Shown: positions 1 to 7,072 of the stretch, piece after piece
Layout: every line of letters starts with the position of its first letter
Position numbering within the stretch: the first letter of the stretch is position 1
Program-made: the position numbers and the translations under genes
Notes under the pieces: model-generated
Databases searched by the model: none
Seen by the model: the letters and a program-made list of their open reading frames with translations, nothing else
Told to the model about the DNA's origin: nothing
Assembly (NCBI GenBank): GCA_007116095.1
Contig: SKJD01000290.1
Span: 1 to 9,479 of the forward strand
DNA length: 9,479 nucleotides
Direction of reading: 5' to 3'
Source: Candidatus Hydrogenedentota bacterium
Lineage (GTDB): Bacteria > Hydrogenedentota > Hydrogenedentia > Hydrogenedentales > SCBR16-9

Positions 1-879
1 GAGTATGTCTACGCGGTCGGCAACGCCTCGGAGCAGGACTTCACCCACCTGGCGTCATTCCGAACCGCGCCAGACGGCGAGGCGCCCTTCAGCTTCGTCT
101 ACATGGGCGATGTACAGAATGGGCTGGAGCGTTGGGAGTCGCTGGTGCAACGCGCTCACCGCGAACGACCGGACGCTGCGTTCTATGTGCTCGCTGGGGA
201 CCTGGTGAACCGGGGCAACGAGCGTCATGAGTGGGACCGATTCTTCCAAAGCGCACACGGCGTCTTTGATCGCAAGCCGCTCATCCCGGCAGCGGGGAAC
301 CACGAGTACCAGGGCGGCGATCCTTGGTTGTATTTGCGGATGTTTACACTGCCCGACAATGGCCCCGAGGGATTGGAGCGCGGCAAGGCCTACAGCTTTG
401 AATACAGCAACGCCCTTTTCGTGGTGCTGGACTCGAATTTGCCTGCCGAAACGCAGACCGAATGGCTGGAGGCACAACTGACCCAAACCGACGCCACCTG
501 GAAATTCGTGGTCTACCATCACCCGGCCTACTCTTCCTCAGCAAACCGGGACAACCCCGATGTCCGCACCCTCTGGGGCGAACTCTTCGACAAGTACCAT
601 GTCGACATGGCGTTGCAGGGGCATGACCATGCTTACCTGCGCACCTATCCCATGAAGGGGGGCGAAGCGATGGACACCCCAGACGAGGGTACCATTTACA
701 TCGTTTCTGTAGCCGGTTCGAAGTTTTACGATCAGGGTGATCACGATTACACCGAAGTCGGCTTTATGAACACCCCGACCTTCCAGGTACTCGACATCCA
801 GGTCCAGGGCGACCGCCTCCTCTACCGCGCCTACGATCAGGACGGCAAACTCAAGGACGAACTGATCATCGAGAAATAG
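1..879 (+). CDS. Purple-acid-phosphatase-like metallophosphoesterase, 5' end outside window
   Basis: The frame is open from base 1, so this is the last 292 residues of a longer protein; the ATG at 103 is internal. Visible residues 1-30 look like the last strand of the Fn3-like N-terminal domain of purple acid phosphatases, ending in FRTAPDG. The metallophosphoesterase core follows with its motifs in order: GDVQ (36-39), AGDLVN (65-70), GNHE (99-102), VYHHP (171-175) and GHDHAY (207-212). These residues bind a two-metal centre that hydrolyses phosphoester bonds. The GDxxY motif of true purple acid phosphatases is here GDLVN, so the tyrosine that ligands Fe(III) and gives the purple colour is absent; the metal content may differ. 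Family members are usually exported, but the signal region lies outside the window. The substrate is unknown. The fold assignment is secure; a purple enzyme is unlikely. Confidence 0.9.
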   Translation, partial: EYVYAVGNASEQDFTHLASFRTAPDGEAPFSFVYMGDVQNGLERWESLVQRAHRERPDAAFYVLAGDLVNRGNERHEWDRFFQSAHGVFDRKPLIPAAGNHEYQGGDPWLYLRMFTLPDNGPEGLERGKAYSFEYSNALFVVLDSNLPAETQTEWLEAQLTQTDATWKFVVYHHPAYSSSANRDNPDVRTLWGELFDKYHVDMALQGHDHAYLRTYPMKGGEAMDTPDEGTIYIVSVAGSKFYDQGDHDYTEVGFMNTPTFQVLDIQVQGDRLLYRAYDQDGKLKDELIIEK

Positions 880-917
880 TGACAGCATCCGGCGTGGCGG
901 AATTTTCTTCTCGCCTG

Positions 918-953
918 GTGGACGTTGTGGTTATAGTGGCTACAGTGGCACTA
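918..953. repeat. Four tandem 9-nt units beginning GTGG
   Basis: Four consecutive 9-mers share the first four bases: GTGGACGTT, GTGGTTATA, GTGGCTACA and GTGGCACTA. Bases 5-9 vary. The block lies 39 bp after the phosphoesterase stop. The exact 9-nt step is read directly from the sequence; whether it has a function is unknown. Chance is possible for so short a constant part, but similar steps recur further along the same gap. Confidence 0.6.
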
Positions 954-1069
954 CTTGAAAACAACATCCTGTCCACCGGCGAAAATACGCCCGCCTTTGT
1001 TCCAGTTACACGCAGGCACGAAAAAAAGGTGTGGTTTTGGTATAACCGAAAAAGAATCCGCCAAGCGTC

Positions 1070-1088
1070 ATGCCTGCAAGGCAGGCAT
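1070..1088. repeat. Palindrome, ATGCCTGC stem with AAG loop
   Basis: Perfect 8-bp inverted repeat, ATGCCTGC and GCAGGCAT, around a 3-nt AAG loop, flanked by CGTC and CCAG. This layout resembles the widespread small intergenic palindromes of the form CGTCATxCCyGC...GCrGGxATCCAG (related in appearance to Neisseria dRS3). It shares CGTCATGCCTGC with the palindrome at 1265-1294, so both probably belong to one element family. No T-run follows, so it is not an intrinsic terminator. Confidence 0.7.
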
Positions 1089-1097
1089 CCAGATTTT

Positions 1098-1112
1098 GAC
1101 CGCGGAGCGGTC
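1098..1112. repeat. Short palindrome GACCGC-GGA-GCGGTC
   Basis: Perfect 6-bp inverted repeat with a 3-nt loop, starting 9 bp after the preceding palindrome. It may be the distal part of the same element. There is no T-run, so no terminator call is made. A 6-bp stem in GC-rich DNA could arise by chance. Confidence 0.4.
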
Positions 1113-1125
1113 GTAGCTTGTAGCG

Positions 1126-1157
1126 CGGGTAAGGTATGTAGGCGGGTACGCCGGGTA
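1126..1157. repeat. Three CGGGTA copies
   Basis: CGGGTA occurs at 1126-1131, 1143-1148 and 1152-1157. The last two are exactly 9 nt apart, in the units CGGGTACGC and CGGGTATAG; the first is 17 nt upstream of the second. This is a looser example of the repeat style seen elsewhere in this gap. Confidence 0.4.
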
Positions 1158-1171
1158 TAGCTGATTTTATC

Positions 1172-1197
1172 CGCAGATGGCGCAGATAAACGCAGAT
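1172..1197. repeat. CGCAGAT triple repeat
   Basis: CGCAGAT occurs three times, at 1172-1178, 1181-1187 and 1191-1197, with steps of 9 and 10 nt and spacers GG and AAA. I recall very similar CGCAGAT-type clusters between genes in many environmental bacterial genomes, but know no accepted family name or function. The repeat itself is certain. Confidence 0.75.
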
Positions 1198-1228
1198 TCA
1201 GGGCGCCCACCCAACGCAACAAAATCTA

Positions 1229-1256
1229 CCACGGAACACTCGGAAAACACGGACGT
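1229..1256. repeat. CACGGA-type repeat with 9-nt step
   Basis: After a leading C at 1229 come three units in register: CACGGAACA (1230-1238), CTCGGAAAA (1239-1247) and CACGGACGT (1248-1256). The constant core is CxCGGA. It lies 32 bp after the CGCAGAT cluster and has the same style, so the two blocks may have a shared origin. No coding or promoter role is evident. Confidence 0.7.
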
Positions 1257-1264
1257 ATAGCCCA

Positions 1265-1294
1265 CCCCGTCATGCCTGCGAAGGCATGACGGGG
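1265..1294. repeat. 13-bp perfect hairpin with GCGA tetraloop
   Basis: Left arm CCCCGTCATGCCT (1265-1277), loop GCGA (1278-1281), right arm AGGCATGACGGGG (1282-1294). The stem is perfect and the loop is of the stable GNRA class when read as plus-strand RNA. It shares CGTCATGCCTGC with the palindrome at 1070-1088. No T-run follows on either strand, so it is not a standard terminator. Likely roles are an intergenic palindromic mobile element or a transcript-end stabiliser, by analogy with REP-type elements. Confidence 0.8.
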
Positions 1295-1348
1295 ATGAAG
1301 CCGCGTGACGGTAGACGTGTTGGCAAGCCGGGTGATTGTGCCGGACCG

Positions 1349-1369
1349 CCTTCGTGCTTTGCACGAAGG
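1349..1369. repeat. 9-bp hairpin CCTTCGTGC-TTT-GCACGAAGG
   Basis: Perfect 9-bp inverted repeat with a TTT loop, 78 bp beyond the GH13 stop codon. Flanking CG and GCG could extend the stem past a one-base bulge. No T-run follows on either strand. It could protect the 3' end of the GH13 transcript or be another intergenic palindrome. Confidence 0.6.
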
Positions 1370-1446
1370 GCGAACTAAAGTGCGCTACTCCACATAACGA
1401 ATCGACTTAAGCGGCAATACCAGAACGGCGCCCTAAAAAAACAACG

Positions 1447-4400
1447 CTATTTCAAGCAACCCAGGAGATTTTCCAGGTCATACCCGACTGCTTCAGCCGT
1501 TTCCTGGATGGCGAGAAGGTTTTCGTGACAGGCCAGCAGGCGGTCCGCCGCGCTGTCCGGGTGCTTGTACAAGGCCAACGTCGCGCAGAGGAAGAGCATA
1601 AAGAGCATGTGATCCAGGCGTTCCTTGTTCACATAGCGCCGCCCCTGGTAGACATTTACCAGCAAGTAATGTTGTACATCGGCATCCCAGAAAAGGTGGT
1701 CCAGTATCGGTCCCCAGACTTCGTCTTCCAGCGCCAGCAAATGCGGCATGTGACCGGTGCAGATGCGCACCAGCCGGGCGTCGCTCGCTGCGGCCCAGGC
1801 GTCTTCATCCAGTTGCAGGTAGGCAGCGGTAATGGGCTTAACAAGAAACCATTCGCGCATCCAGGCGGCGCTGGTCAGGTCTGTGCAGAAAGACTTTAAC
1901 GTCGGCTCTACGTCCGGTTCCACGCCCTTCCGGCGGGTCGGCGGCTCCACCAGCGCGCCCATGTGTCGCAGCAGACCCCATACCAGGGGGACACGCCACT
2001 GCACCAGGTCCAACGACGCTTGCTTTTGCAGAAAAGTCGGGACTACAGTAGCCTTCGCTTCGGCTTCCGCCTTCGCCAGATCCGGACGTTTCTCTGTTGG
2101 CTCAAAGACCTCCATCGCGTCGTGGCTCTCCCGGGCAGCTTGCTCCCGAGCGAGCTCCAAGTCCGCCTCCGCTTTGTCTTCGCCTTCCTCATCCAACTCG
2201 GACGCTGTTGCTGCCTGCGCTGCCAGGCCCTCGCGGATGTAATCCAGAACAACATCATCCAGCTTCAGGCTGGCCAGGTACTCCGGAAATTCGAAGAGTG
2301 GCTCCAACCCCTCTAGAGTCCGCGCAACTATCGAATCTACCGCCGCATCCCCCAGCGTTTTCTGTCGAATAGCGTTCAAATACTCAGAAAAAGCGGCTTG
2401 AAAAGGCTTCTGCGCCATGGCGTCGCCGTCATGATCGGCCAGCATCTGCAACATGGCGCCGTTGATGAAACCGCGTAATGGTTCCAGAATCGGGGCCAGA
2501 TGCAGCTCCTGATAGGACTCCTGCACACTGGGAACCCCGGCGCCGCCGAGTTTACTATGCAGCTTGCCCCAGGTAAGATCCGTATCAAAGACTTCCCGCC
2601 AGTCAGCAAAAACATGGTATTGGTAAGCGTGCAGCTCCGTATGCAGTCCCTCCTCCAGCAGGCTCCCCGCATGGTGCAGGTATTCCAGGCCGCTGTGCAG
2701 GTCACGGACGATGTAGTAGCAATTGTCCGCAGTATTCAGCCCCAAGGCCTCGCCCAGAGTACGCCGTTGCAGCTGCTTGTCATCCGCAGTGCCGACGTTG
2801 ATGGCGGTGGAGGTATGAACCACGCCTCGGGTGGCGCCAAAGGTATTGTTGTACAGCACAATCACCCGCTCGGCTCCAAAGCAATTGCTGTACGCGATTA
2901 CATTTTCGTCTACCCAGCCTTCCGGGGTGACAAAATCATAGAGTGCAAACTGCCGGGCGCCGCTGAAGAGCCAACGCCGCTGCAAGAGCGGAAAGATTTC
3001 TTTTTCGTGCCGGGCGATGAGCCCATCGTTGGGCGTTTCATCGTAGTAGGCGCGGCGGTATTCCATGCCGTACTTCTCATGGTAGCCCTCAATCTGGCCA
3101 TGGCCGAACATCGGCAGACCGGGCATCGTCGAGAGCAGCATGCACACCCCGAAGTACTTGTCGCCGTCCCCAAATTGTGCGAAGGCGGTGTCCTCATCGG
3201 GGTTGTTCATGAAATTGACGAAGCGTTGCAGGATTGCCGGGCTGAATTCCAACACGTTCTTGATCGTCTGTCGGAACTTGCCGTTGTCCTCCATCTTCAG
3301 CATGTTCATGAAGGCGCTGTTGTAGACCCGGTGCATACCCAGGGTACGCACGAAATAGCCTTCCATCAGCCAGAAGGCCTCGGCCAGCAGGAGCGTGTCC
3401 GGCTGTTCGGCGGCAATCCGGTCCACCACATCCCGCCAGAACTCCTGTGGGAATACCCGGTCGAAGTCGGCGCGGGTCATGCCGTGCTCCGCACGCGAAG
3501 GAATGCCGCCGCCATCTCCGGGTGTCGGGAACCAAAGGCGTTGAAAATGCTTCTTGGCGAGGGTCATGGCGGCGTCAAAGCGGATGATGGAGAACTGCCG
3601 CGCCACGTGTAGGATGGTCTGGATGACCGCTTCGCGCACCTCGGGGATGAGATAATTCAATTGCGCGGTGTCATTCCAGGGCATGCTGGTGCCATCGTTG
3701 CCATGGTAGATGTAGCGCGTGTCGCCGCTCCACTGGTCCACGCGCTTAAAGACCACCGCCGCATCGCTGTGATTCCAGTAGCCGTCTTCGATGTAGATGC
3801 TGACCCGCTCGTTCGGAGAGAGATCGGGGCCGGTAAAATTATACCCCGGGAACGGTGTATGCCGGAGTTGGATAAACCAGTCCGGATGTTCGATCACCCA
3901 GCGCGAATAGATGCCGACGTGGTTCGGGACCATATCGCTAGCCAGACGAATACCACGTTGTTGTGCGCGCTGTTTGAGGTTTTGCAGCGCCGCTTCTCCG
4001 CCCAGGTCATGCGCGATGACGTAATCATACAGCGAATAGGCCGAAGCCGCGGCCTCGGGATTGCCCATCCGCGCCTTGATGTCACGAGAGGCTTCCGAGC
4101 GCTCCCACAGGCCGATCAGCCAGAGGCCGGTAAACCCCCAGCCCGCCAGACGGTCCAGTTCTTCGTCCGGAATCTGATCCAGGCGGTGGATTGGCCGTTT
4201 ATAATGTTTTGATAGCTGATCCAGCCAGACATAGACCGTCTTGGCGATCAGGACGACATTCGGCATCCATTCCCGGTCTTTAGTGAAGGCTTCATACTCC
4301 GGGTCCGAAGCACTGCCACCGCCGAATTCCAGGACCTCTTGGGGGCCAGGTCCCAGGCCGCGCATCACCCGTTCCTCTTGCAAAACGCCACGGGTCAGAT

Positions 4401-5178
4401 GCAGGCGCTCCAGCAATTCTTCGGGCAGGATGGCCTGCCACCGCTCGCGGAGAAACTCCAATTGCCCTTCAATATCGTCCGGGCTATGGCGAATCGGCGC
4501 CCGCAGCATCTCCATCAACGGCAGGTCATACTCGGGAAATGGCGGCTGGGTGCCAAAATATTGTTCCGTATGCTCGAGAAGTAAAGTCGCCGGGCTCGAC
4601 TCACGCAGCTCGGAGTCATCAAAAAGTTCCCGATAAGGCTTCAGGGCCGGGTTTTCCATACTCAGGGCCAACAGCACCAGCTCTCGCAGCGCCACTTCCC
4701 GGTGTTTCAGTCCACCCCAGCGTTGCTCAAGGAAGTCTTCGGCGCTGAGATCATTGTCTAAAACAGGTTTGGGCGGATATAAACGAATCAGGGTGGTTGT
4801 CGGCAAATCCACCACCCGCGACTCGGTCCGCAGCCGCGTCCACATCATCGTGCGCTCCAGGACGCCGCCATAGAATTCCTCACAATAGAGACTGATGACA
4901 TAGCGTAAAATATCGGTCAACAAGCCCATGGCTAGCATTTCGCCAGCCCGGGCCGGTCGCGTCTCCGGTCGTGTAAAATCCCGTTTAGTATTCATTTCCC
5001 GGGACAAAAACCGGGCAATGAGCACCTGACGCCCTTTGTGATTGACATGAGGATGCTCCGACAGAATCCGGTTGATTTCAAATTCCTGGTACGCACGCTG
5101 GGAAATCAGATAACCCAGTGGGTACAGGCTGCTGTCCATCTTACGGGATTTTAAATGTGTCAACATCGAATAGCGCAC
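1447..5178 (-). CDS. Very long GH13 alpha-amylase-family protein
   Basis: Up to 1,243 residues, with no signal peptide or clear membrane segment, so probably cytoplasmic. The GH13 barrel spans about 300-770: region I SDMVPNH (D415, N419, H420), region II IIRFDAAM (R533, nucleophile D535), region III LLLAEAF (acid/base E600), region IV NNPDED (D661), then PGLPMFGHGQIEG. Family members cleave or transfer alpha-glucosidic bonds; glycogen or maltodextrin is the inferred substrate. The usual NHD of region IV reads NPD here, so a substrate-site histidine is missing. Residues 1-300 and 850-1243 match no domain I recognise; 985-1045 is a charged Ala/Glu-rich linker. The longest frame starts with GTG at 5178; ATG at 5166 or 5139 is equally possible since none has a good ribosome-binding site. 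An in-frame TAA lies five codons upstream of 5178. The family is certain; the exact activity is not. Confidence 0.92.
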   Translation of the reverse strand: MRYSMLTHLKSRKMDSSLYPLGYLISQRAYQEFEINRILSEHPHVNHKGRQVLIARFLSREMNTKRDFTRPETRPARAGEMLAMGLLTDILRYVISLYCEEFYGGVLERTMMWTRLRTESRVVDLPTTTLIRLYPPKPVLDNDLSAEDFLEQRWGGLKHREVALRELVLLALSMENPALKPYRELFDDSELRESSPATLLLEHTEQYFGTQPPFPEYDLPLMEMLRAPIRHSPDDIEGQLEFLRERWQAILPEELLERLHLTRGVLQEERVMRGLGPGPQEVLEFGGGSASDPEYEAFTKDREWMPNVVLIAKTVYVWLDQLSKHYKRPIHRLDQIPDEELDRLAGWGFTGLWLIGLWERSEASRDIKARMGNPEAAASAYSLYDYVIAHDLGGEAALQNLKQRAQQRGIRLASDMVPNHVGIYSRWVIEHPDWFIQLRHTPFPGYNFTGPDLSPNERVSIYIEDGYWNHSDAAVVFKRVDQWSGDTRYIYHGNDGTSMPWNDTAQLNYLIPEVREAVIQTILHVARQFSIIRFDAAMTLAKKHFQRLWFPTPGDGGGIPSRAEHGMTRADFDRVFPQEFWRDVVDRIAAEQPDTLLLAEAFWLMEGYFVRTLGMHRVYNSAFMNMLKMEDNGKFRQTIKNVLEFSPAILQRFVNFMNNPDEDTAFAQFGDGDKYFGVCMLLSTMPGLPMFGHGQIEGYHEKYGMEYRRAYYDETPNDGLIARHEKEIFPLLQRRWLFSGARQFALYDFVTPEGWVDENVIAYSNCFGAERVIVLYNNTFGATRGVVHTSTAINVGTADDKQLQRRTLGEALGLNTADNCYYIVRDLHSGLEYLHHAGSLLEEGLHTELHAYQYHVFADWREVFDTDLTWGKLHSKLGGAGVPSVQESYQELHLAPILEPLRGFINGAMLQMLADHDGDAMAQKPFQAAFSEYLNAIRQKTLGDAAVDSIVARTLEGLEPLFEFPEYLASLKLDDVVLDYIREGLAAQAATASELDEEGEDKAEADLELAREQAARESHDAMEVFEPTEKRPDLAKAEAEAKATVVPTFLQKQASLDLVQWRVPLVWGLLRHMGALVEPPTRRKGVEPDVEPTLKSFCTDLTSAAWMREWFLVKPITAAYLQLDEDAWAAASDARLVRICTGHMPHLLALEDEVWGPILDHLFWDADVQHYLLVNVYQGRRYVNKERLDHMLFMLFLCATLALYKHPDSAADRLLACHENLLAIQETAEAVGYDLENLLGCLK

Positions 5179-5214
5179 TTTCTGTCGGTTTTAGGCGATT
5201 AAATTTACTTCGAG

Positions 5215-5243
5215 AAAAAACACCAGCGCATCCCGGTCGCTGG
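5215..5243 (-). terminator. Possible attenuator hairpin upstream of the GH13 gene
   Basis: Read on the minus strand, CCAGCG and CGCTGG form a perfect 6-bp stem around a 9-nt loop, followed by TG and six T residues. That is the form of an intrinsic terminator. It lies 36 bp before the GTG at 5178 and points toward the GH13 gene, where no upstream gene on that strand needs ending. It could therefore be a leader attenuator or block read-through into the gene. The stem is short, and no alternative antiterminator fold was established. Confidence 0.4.
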
Positions 5244-5251
5244 ATTACGCC

Positions 5252-5266
5252 CTGTACAGTCACTGT
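5252..5266. promoter_or_regulatory. Overlapping palindromes, possible operator
   Basis: CTGTACAG (5252-5259) is a perfect 8-bp palindrome. It overlaps ACAGTCACTGT (5256-5266), a perfect 11-bp inverted repeat around a central C. They lie between the divergent genes, upstream of the hairpin at 5215-5243. Such symmetry suits a dimeric regulator, but short palindromes are common and no regulator gene is present, so this is tentative. Confidence 0.2.
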
Positions 5267-5460
5267 GGCTTCATCATACAGGGAAAATCGGTTTGTTCAA
5301 AATTGCCGATGAAAACACCCCTCAACCACCCTGCTCCATGGTACACCCCCGGTTGCGAAATACTCAACAAACAGGGCCGGGTTTACATGATGTCCATGGA
5401 AAAGGTATGCTGCGCATAAAGCGCTTTTCGTACTTATCAACACCCAACCCAAGCAACACC

Positions 5461-5466
5461 GGGAGG
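5461..5466 (+). promoter_or_regulatory. Ribosome-binding site fixing the sulfatase start
   Basis: GGGAGG ends 9 nt before the ATG at 5476. It selects that ATG over the upstream in-frame starts (5293 and later), and the protein then opens directly with a Tat signal peptide. Confidence 0.85.
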
Positions 5467-5475
5467 ACTGAGAAC

Positions 5476-6996
5476 ATGCCCAAGGGAATTAATCGCCGGC
5501 GTTTTATGGCCGGTATCAGCGCCGGTATGGGAGCCGCCATGCTACAAGGACAACTCCCAACGGCCAACGCACAAGAAGACAGCGCCGACGCAGCCCCTTC
5601 GGACCGTCCGAATATCCTCTGGATCGTGGCGGAGGATATCTCCCGCCATTTCGGCTGTTACGGCGGGACCACGGTGGAGACACCGCATGTTGATGCCTTG
5701 GCCGCCGAAGGCGTGCTATTTGAAAACGCCTACGTCACCTGCCCGGTCTGCTCGCCGAGCCGTTCTGCCATGGTCACGGGCATGTACCAAACCACCATCG
5801 GGGCGCATCACCACCGCAGCGGCCGAGGCGAGCTGAAAATCCATCTGCCGGAACATGTACGACTGATACCGGAACTCTTCAAAGAAGCTGGCTACTACGT
5901 AACCAACGGCCAGGGTCCCGAGATGGTGCGGCCAGGCAAGACAGACTACAATTTCGAGTTTGACGCCAATGTCTACGATGGCCCTGACTGGCGTGAACGC
6001 CCGGCGGACACCCCCTTCTTTGCACAAATCCAACTCATTGGCGGCAAATACGGACAACGCGAAGTGGAGCGTGTTACCGACGTGCCGAATCCAGTAGCCC
6101 CGGAAGACGTCACCCTACCGCCCTATTACCCGGATGACCCGGTGGTGCGCCAGGACTGGGCCGGCTATATGGACTCGGTCACCTTCACGGACGACGAAAT
6201 TGGCCAGATCATGGCGATGCTCCAGGAAGAAGGCGTGGCGGAGAACACCATCGTCTTCTTTATCACCGACCATGGGGTAAGCCATGCCCGTGGTAAGCAG
6301 TTTATGTACGATGAAGGCGCACGCATTCCGATGATCGCCTGGGGCCCCGAATACATCGGCGCAGGAGAGAGACGCACTGACCTCGTGGCGCATATCGACA
6401 TGGCCGCCAGTTCATTGGCCTTCGCCGGGTTACCGATTCCTGAGTACCTGGAGAGCCGTCCGCTTTTCGGCGATGATTTCACCCCCCGGGACTACGTGGT
6501 TTCCGCAAGAGACCGCTGCGACGAGACCGAGGACCGGGTCCGTATGGTGCGCCAGGGCGAGCTCAAATACATCCGGAATTTCCATCCGCAACGCCCCCAC
6601 CTGCAACCCTGCCGCTACAAGGATAAGAAGGACTGCTATGTGGCCATCCGGGAACTGCATGCCCGGGGCGAACTGAGCGAACTACATGAGCGACTGCTCA
6701 TGGCGGAGACCCGGCCTGAAGAGGAATTGTATGACCTGGCTGCTGATCCCTGGGAGCTGACGAACCTGGCAGAGGATCCGGACTATGCGGTGCAGCTCGC
6801 GGAGCTACGGGGTCTCCTGAACGGCTGGATTGCGGCCACCGGCGATCGGGGAGCCATTCAGGAACCCGAGGCCATGTACGACAGTGACATGGAAGCCTAC
6901 CTCAACAATTTCCGTCGCCATGAGCGTGAGGACGCCATCGCGGAGATCGAAGCCAACATCACCCTCATGAAAGAGTGGCGGGCACAGGGCATATAA
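5476..6996 (+). CDS. Tat-exported formylglycine-dependent sulfatase (S1 family)
   Basis: 506 residues. Residues 1-32 form a Tat signal peptide: NRRRFM (6-11), a small-residue hydrophobic stretch, and a likely cut after ANA (30-32), so the folded enzyme acts outside the cytoplasm. The sulfatase domain starts at [13 protein letters not shown], where E53 and D54 replace the common Asp-Asp metal pair. C92 in CSPSR (92-96) is the residue converted to formylglycine, the hydrate of which attacks the sulfate ester. TDHG (264-267) supplies further metal ligands, and K274 in RGK probably contacts sulfate. The C-terminal [16 protein letters not shown] (417-432) is typical of the family and shows the protein is complete. 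A formylglycine-generating enzyme is required but not encoded here. The substrate is probably a sulfated glycan; CSPSR and the C-terminal motif recall the heparan N-sulfatase-like branch, but that is a guess. Confidence 0.95.
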   Translation: MPKGINRRRFMAGISAGMGAAMLQGQLPTANAQEDSADAAPSDRPNILWIVAEDISRHFGCYGGTTVETPHVDALAAEGVLFENAYVTCPVCSPSRSAMVTGMYQTTIGAHHHRSGRGELKIHLPEHVRLIPELFKEAGYYVTNGQGPEMVRPGKTDYNFEFDANVYDGPDWRERPADTPFFAQIQLIGGKYGQREVERVTDVPNPVAPEDVTLPPYYPDDPVVRQDWAGYMDSVTFTDDEIGQIMAMLQEEGVAENTIVFFITDHGVSHARGKQFMYDEGARIPMIAWGPEYIGAGERRTDLVAHIDMAASSLAFAGLPIPEYLESRPLFGDDFTPRDYVVSARDRCDETEDRVRMVRQGELKYIRNFHPQRPHLQPCRYKDKKDCYVAIRELHARGELSELHERLLMAETRPEEELYDLAADPWELTNLAEDPDYAVQLAELRGLLNGWIAATGDRGAIQEPEAMYDSDMEAYLNNFRRHEREDAIAEIEANITLMKEWRAQGI

Positions 6997-7034
6997 CCGG
7001 ACTCTGAATTCGGCTTATTAACGCAAGACCACCC

Positions 7035-7072
7035 CCCGCGTCACGGTGTCAAATGGCCGTGGCGCGGGTTTT
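7035..7072 (+). terminator. Intrinsic terminator of the sulfatase gene
   Basis: Stem CCCGCGTCACGG (7035-7046) pairs with CCGTGGCGCGGG (7057-7068) over 12 positions, 11 Watson-Crick plus one U-G, around a 10-nt loop, and is followed by TTTT (7069-7072). It starts 38 bp after the sulfatase stop. It overlaps the last codons of the convergent phosphoesterase gene, whose stop codon (7041-7043) sits inside the left arm. On the minus strand the U-G becomes an A-C mismatch and no T-run follows, so it should act mainly on plus-strand transcripts. Confidence 0.8.

Larger units (their letters stand above)
880..1446. other. Repeat-rich intergenic region without a credible gene
   Basis: This 567-bp gap separates the 3' end of the phosphoesterase gene from the 3' end of the GH13 gene (convergent ends). 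No open frame in it looks like a protein. It contains four perfect inverted repeats and four blocks of short direct repeats, listed separately. I see no clear intrinsic terminator for either flanking gene. The density of structure suggests a site where small intergenic repeat elements have accumulated. Confidence 0.75.
5179..5475. other. Divergent control region between GH13 and sulfatase genes
   Basis: These 297 bp separate two genes transcribed away from each other, so both promoters should lie here. No convincing -35/-10 pair stands out. The best plus-strand candidate is TTTACA (5381) with TATGCT (5406), but its 19-bp spacing is long. The sulfatase frame stays open back to 5293, but that stretch does not look like protein. 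A terminator-like hairpin and overlapping palindromes are listed separately. Confidence 0.5.

Noticed and set aside
879..1160. 93-codon plus-strand frame starting GTG at the phosphoesterase stop (TAGTG overlap), with a hydrophobic stretch near residues 14-26
   Set aside because: The overlap looks like translational coupling, but the frame runs through two palindromes and the CGGGTA block, its composition turns Arg- and Cys-rich, and there is no convincing ribosome-binding site. The GTGG repeat alone explains the Val-rich stretch.
918..1369. CRISPR array
   Set aside because: The repeats are 4-13 bases, of different sequence in each block, and lack the uniform repeat and spacer lengths of CRISPR arrays; no cas gene is present.
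1435..1460. Run of A residues (T-run on the minus strand) as a terminator of the GH13 gene
   Set aside because: The bases before it on the minus strand form only a three- to four-pair stem, too weak for an intrinsic terminator.
2500..3612. 370-codon plus-strand open frame inside the GH13 gene
   Set aside because: It is antisense to the conserved catalytic barrel, shows no recognisable motif, and long antisense frames are common in GC-rich genes.
5293..5475. N-terminal extension of the sulfatase frame by 61 codons
   Set aside because: It would place a Tat signal peptide internally, it does not look like protein, and GGGAGG sits at the right distance from the ATG at 5476.
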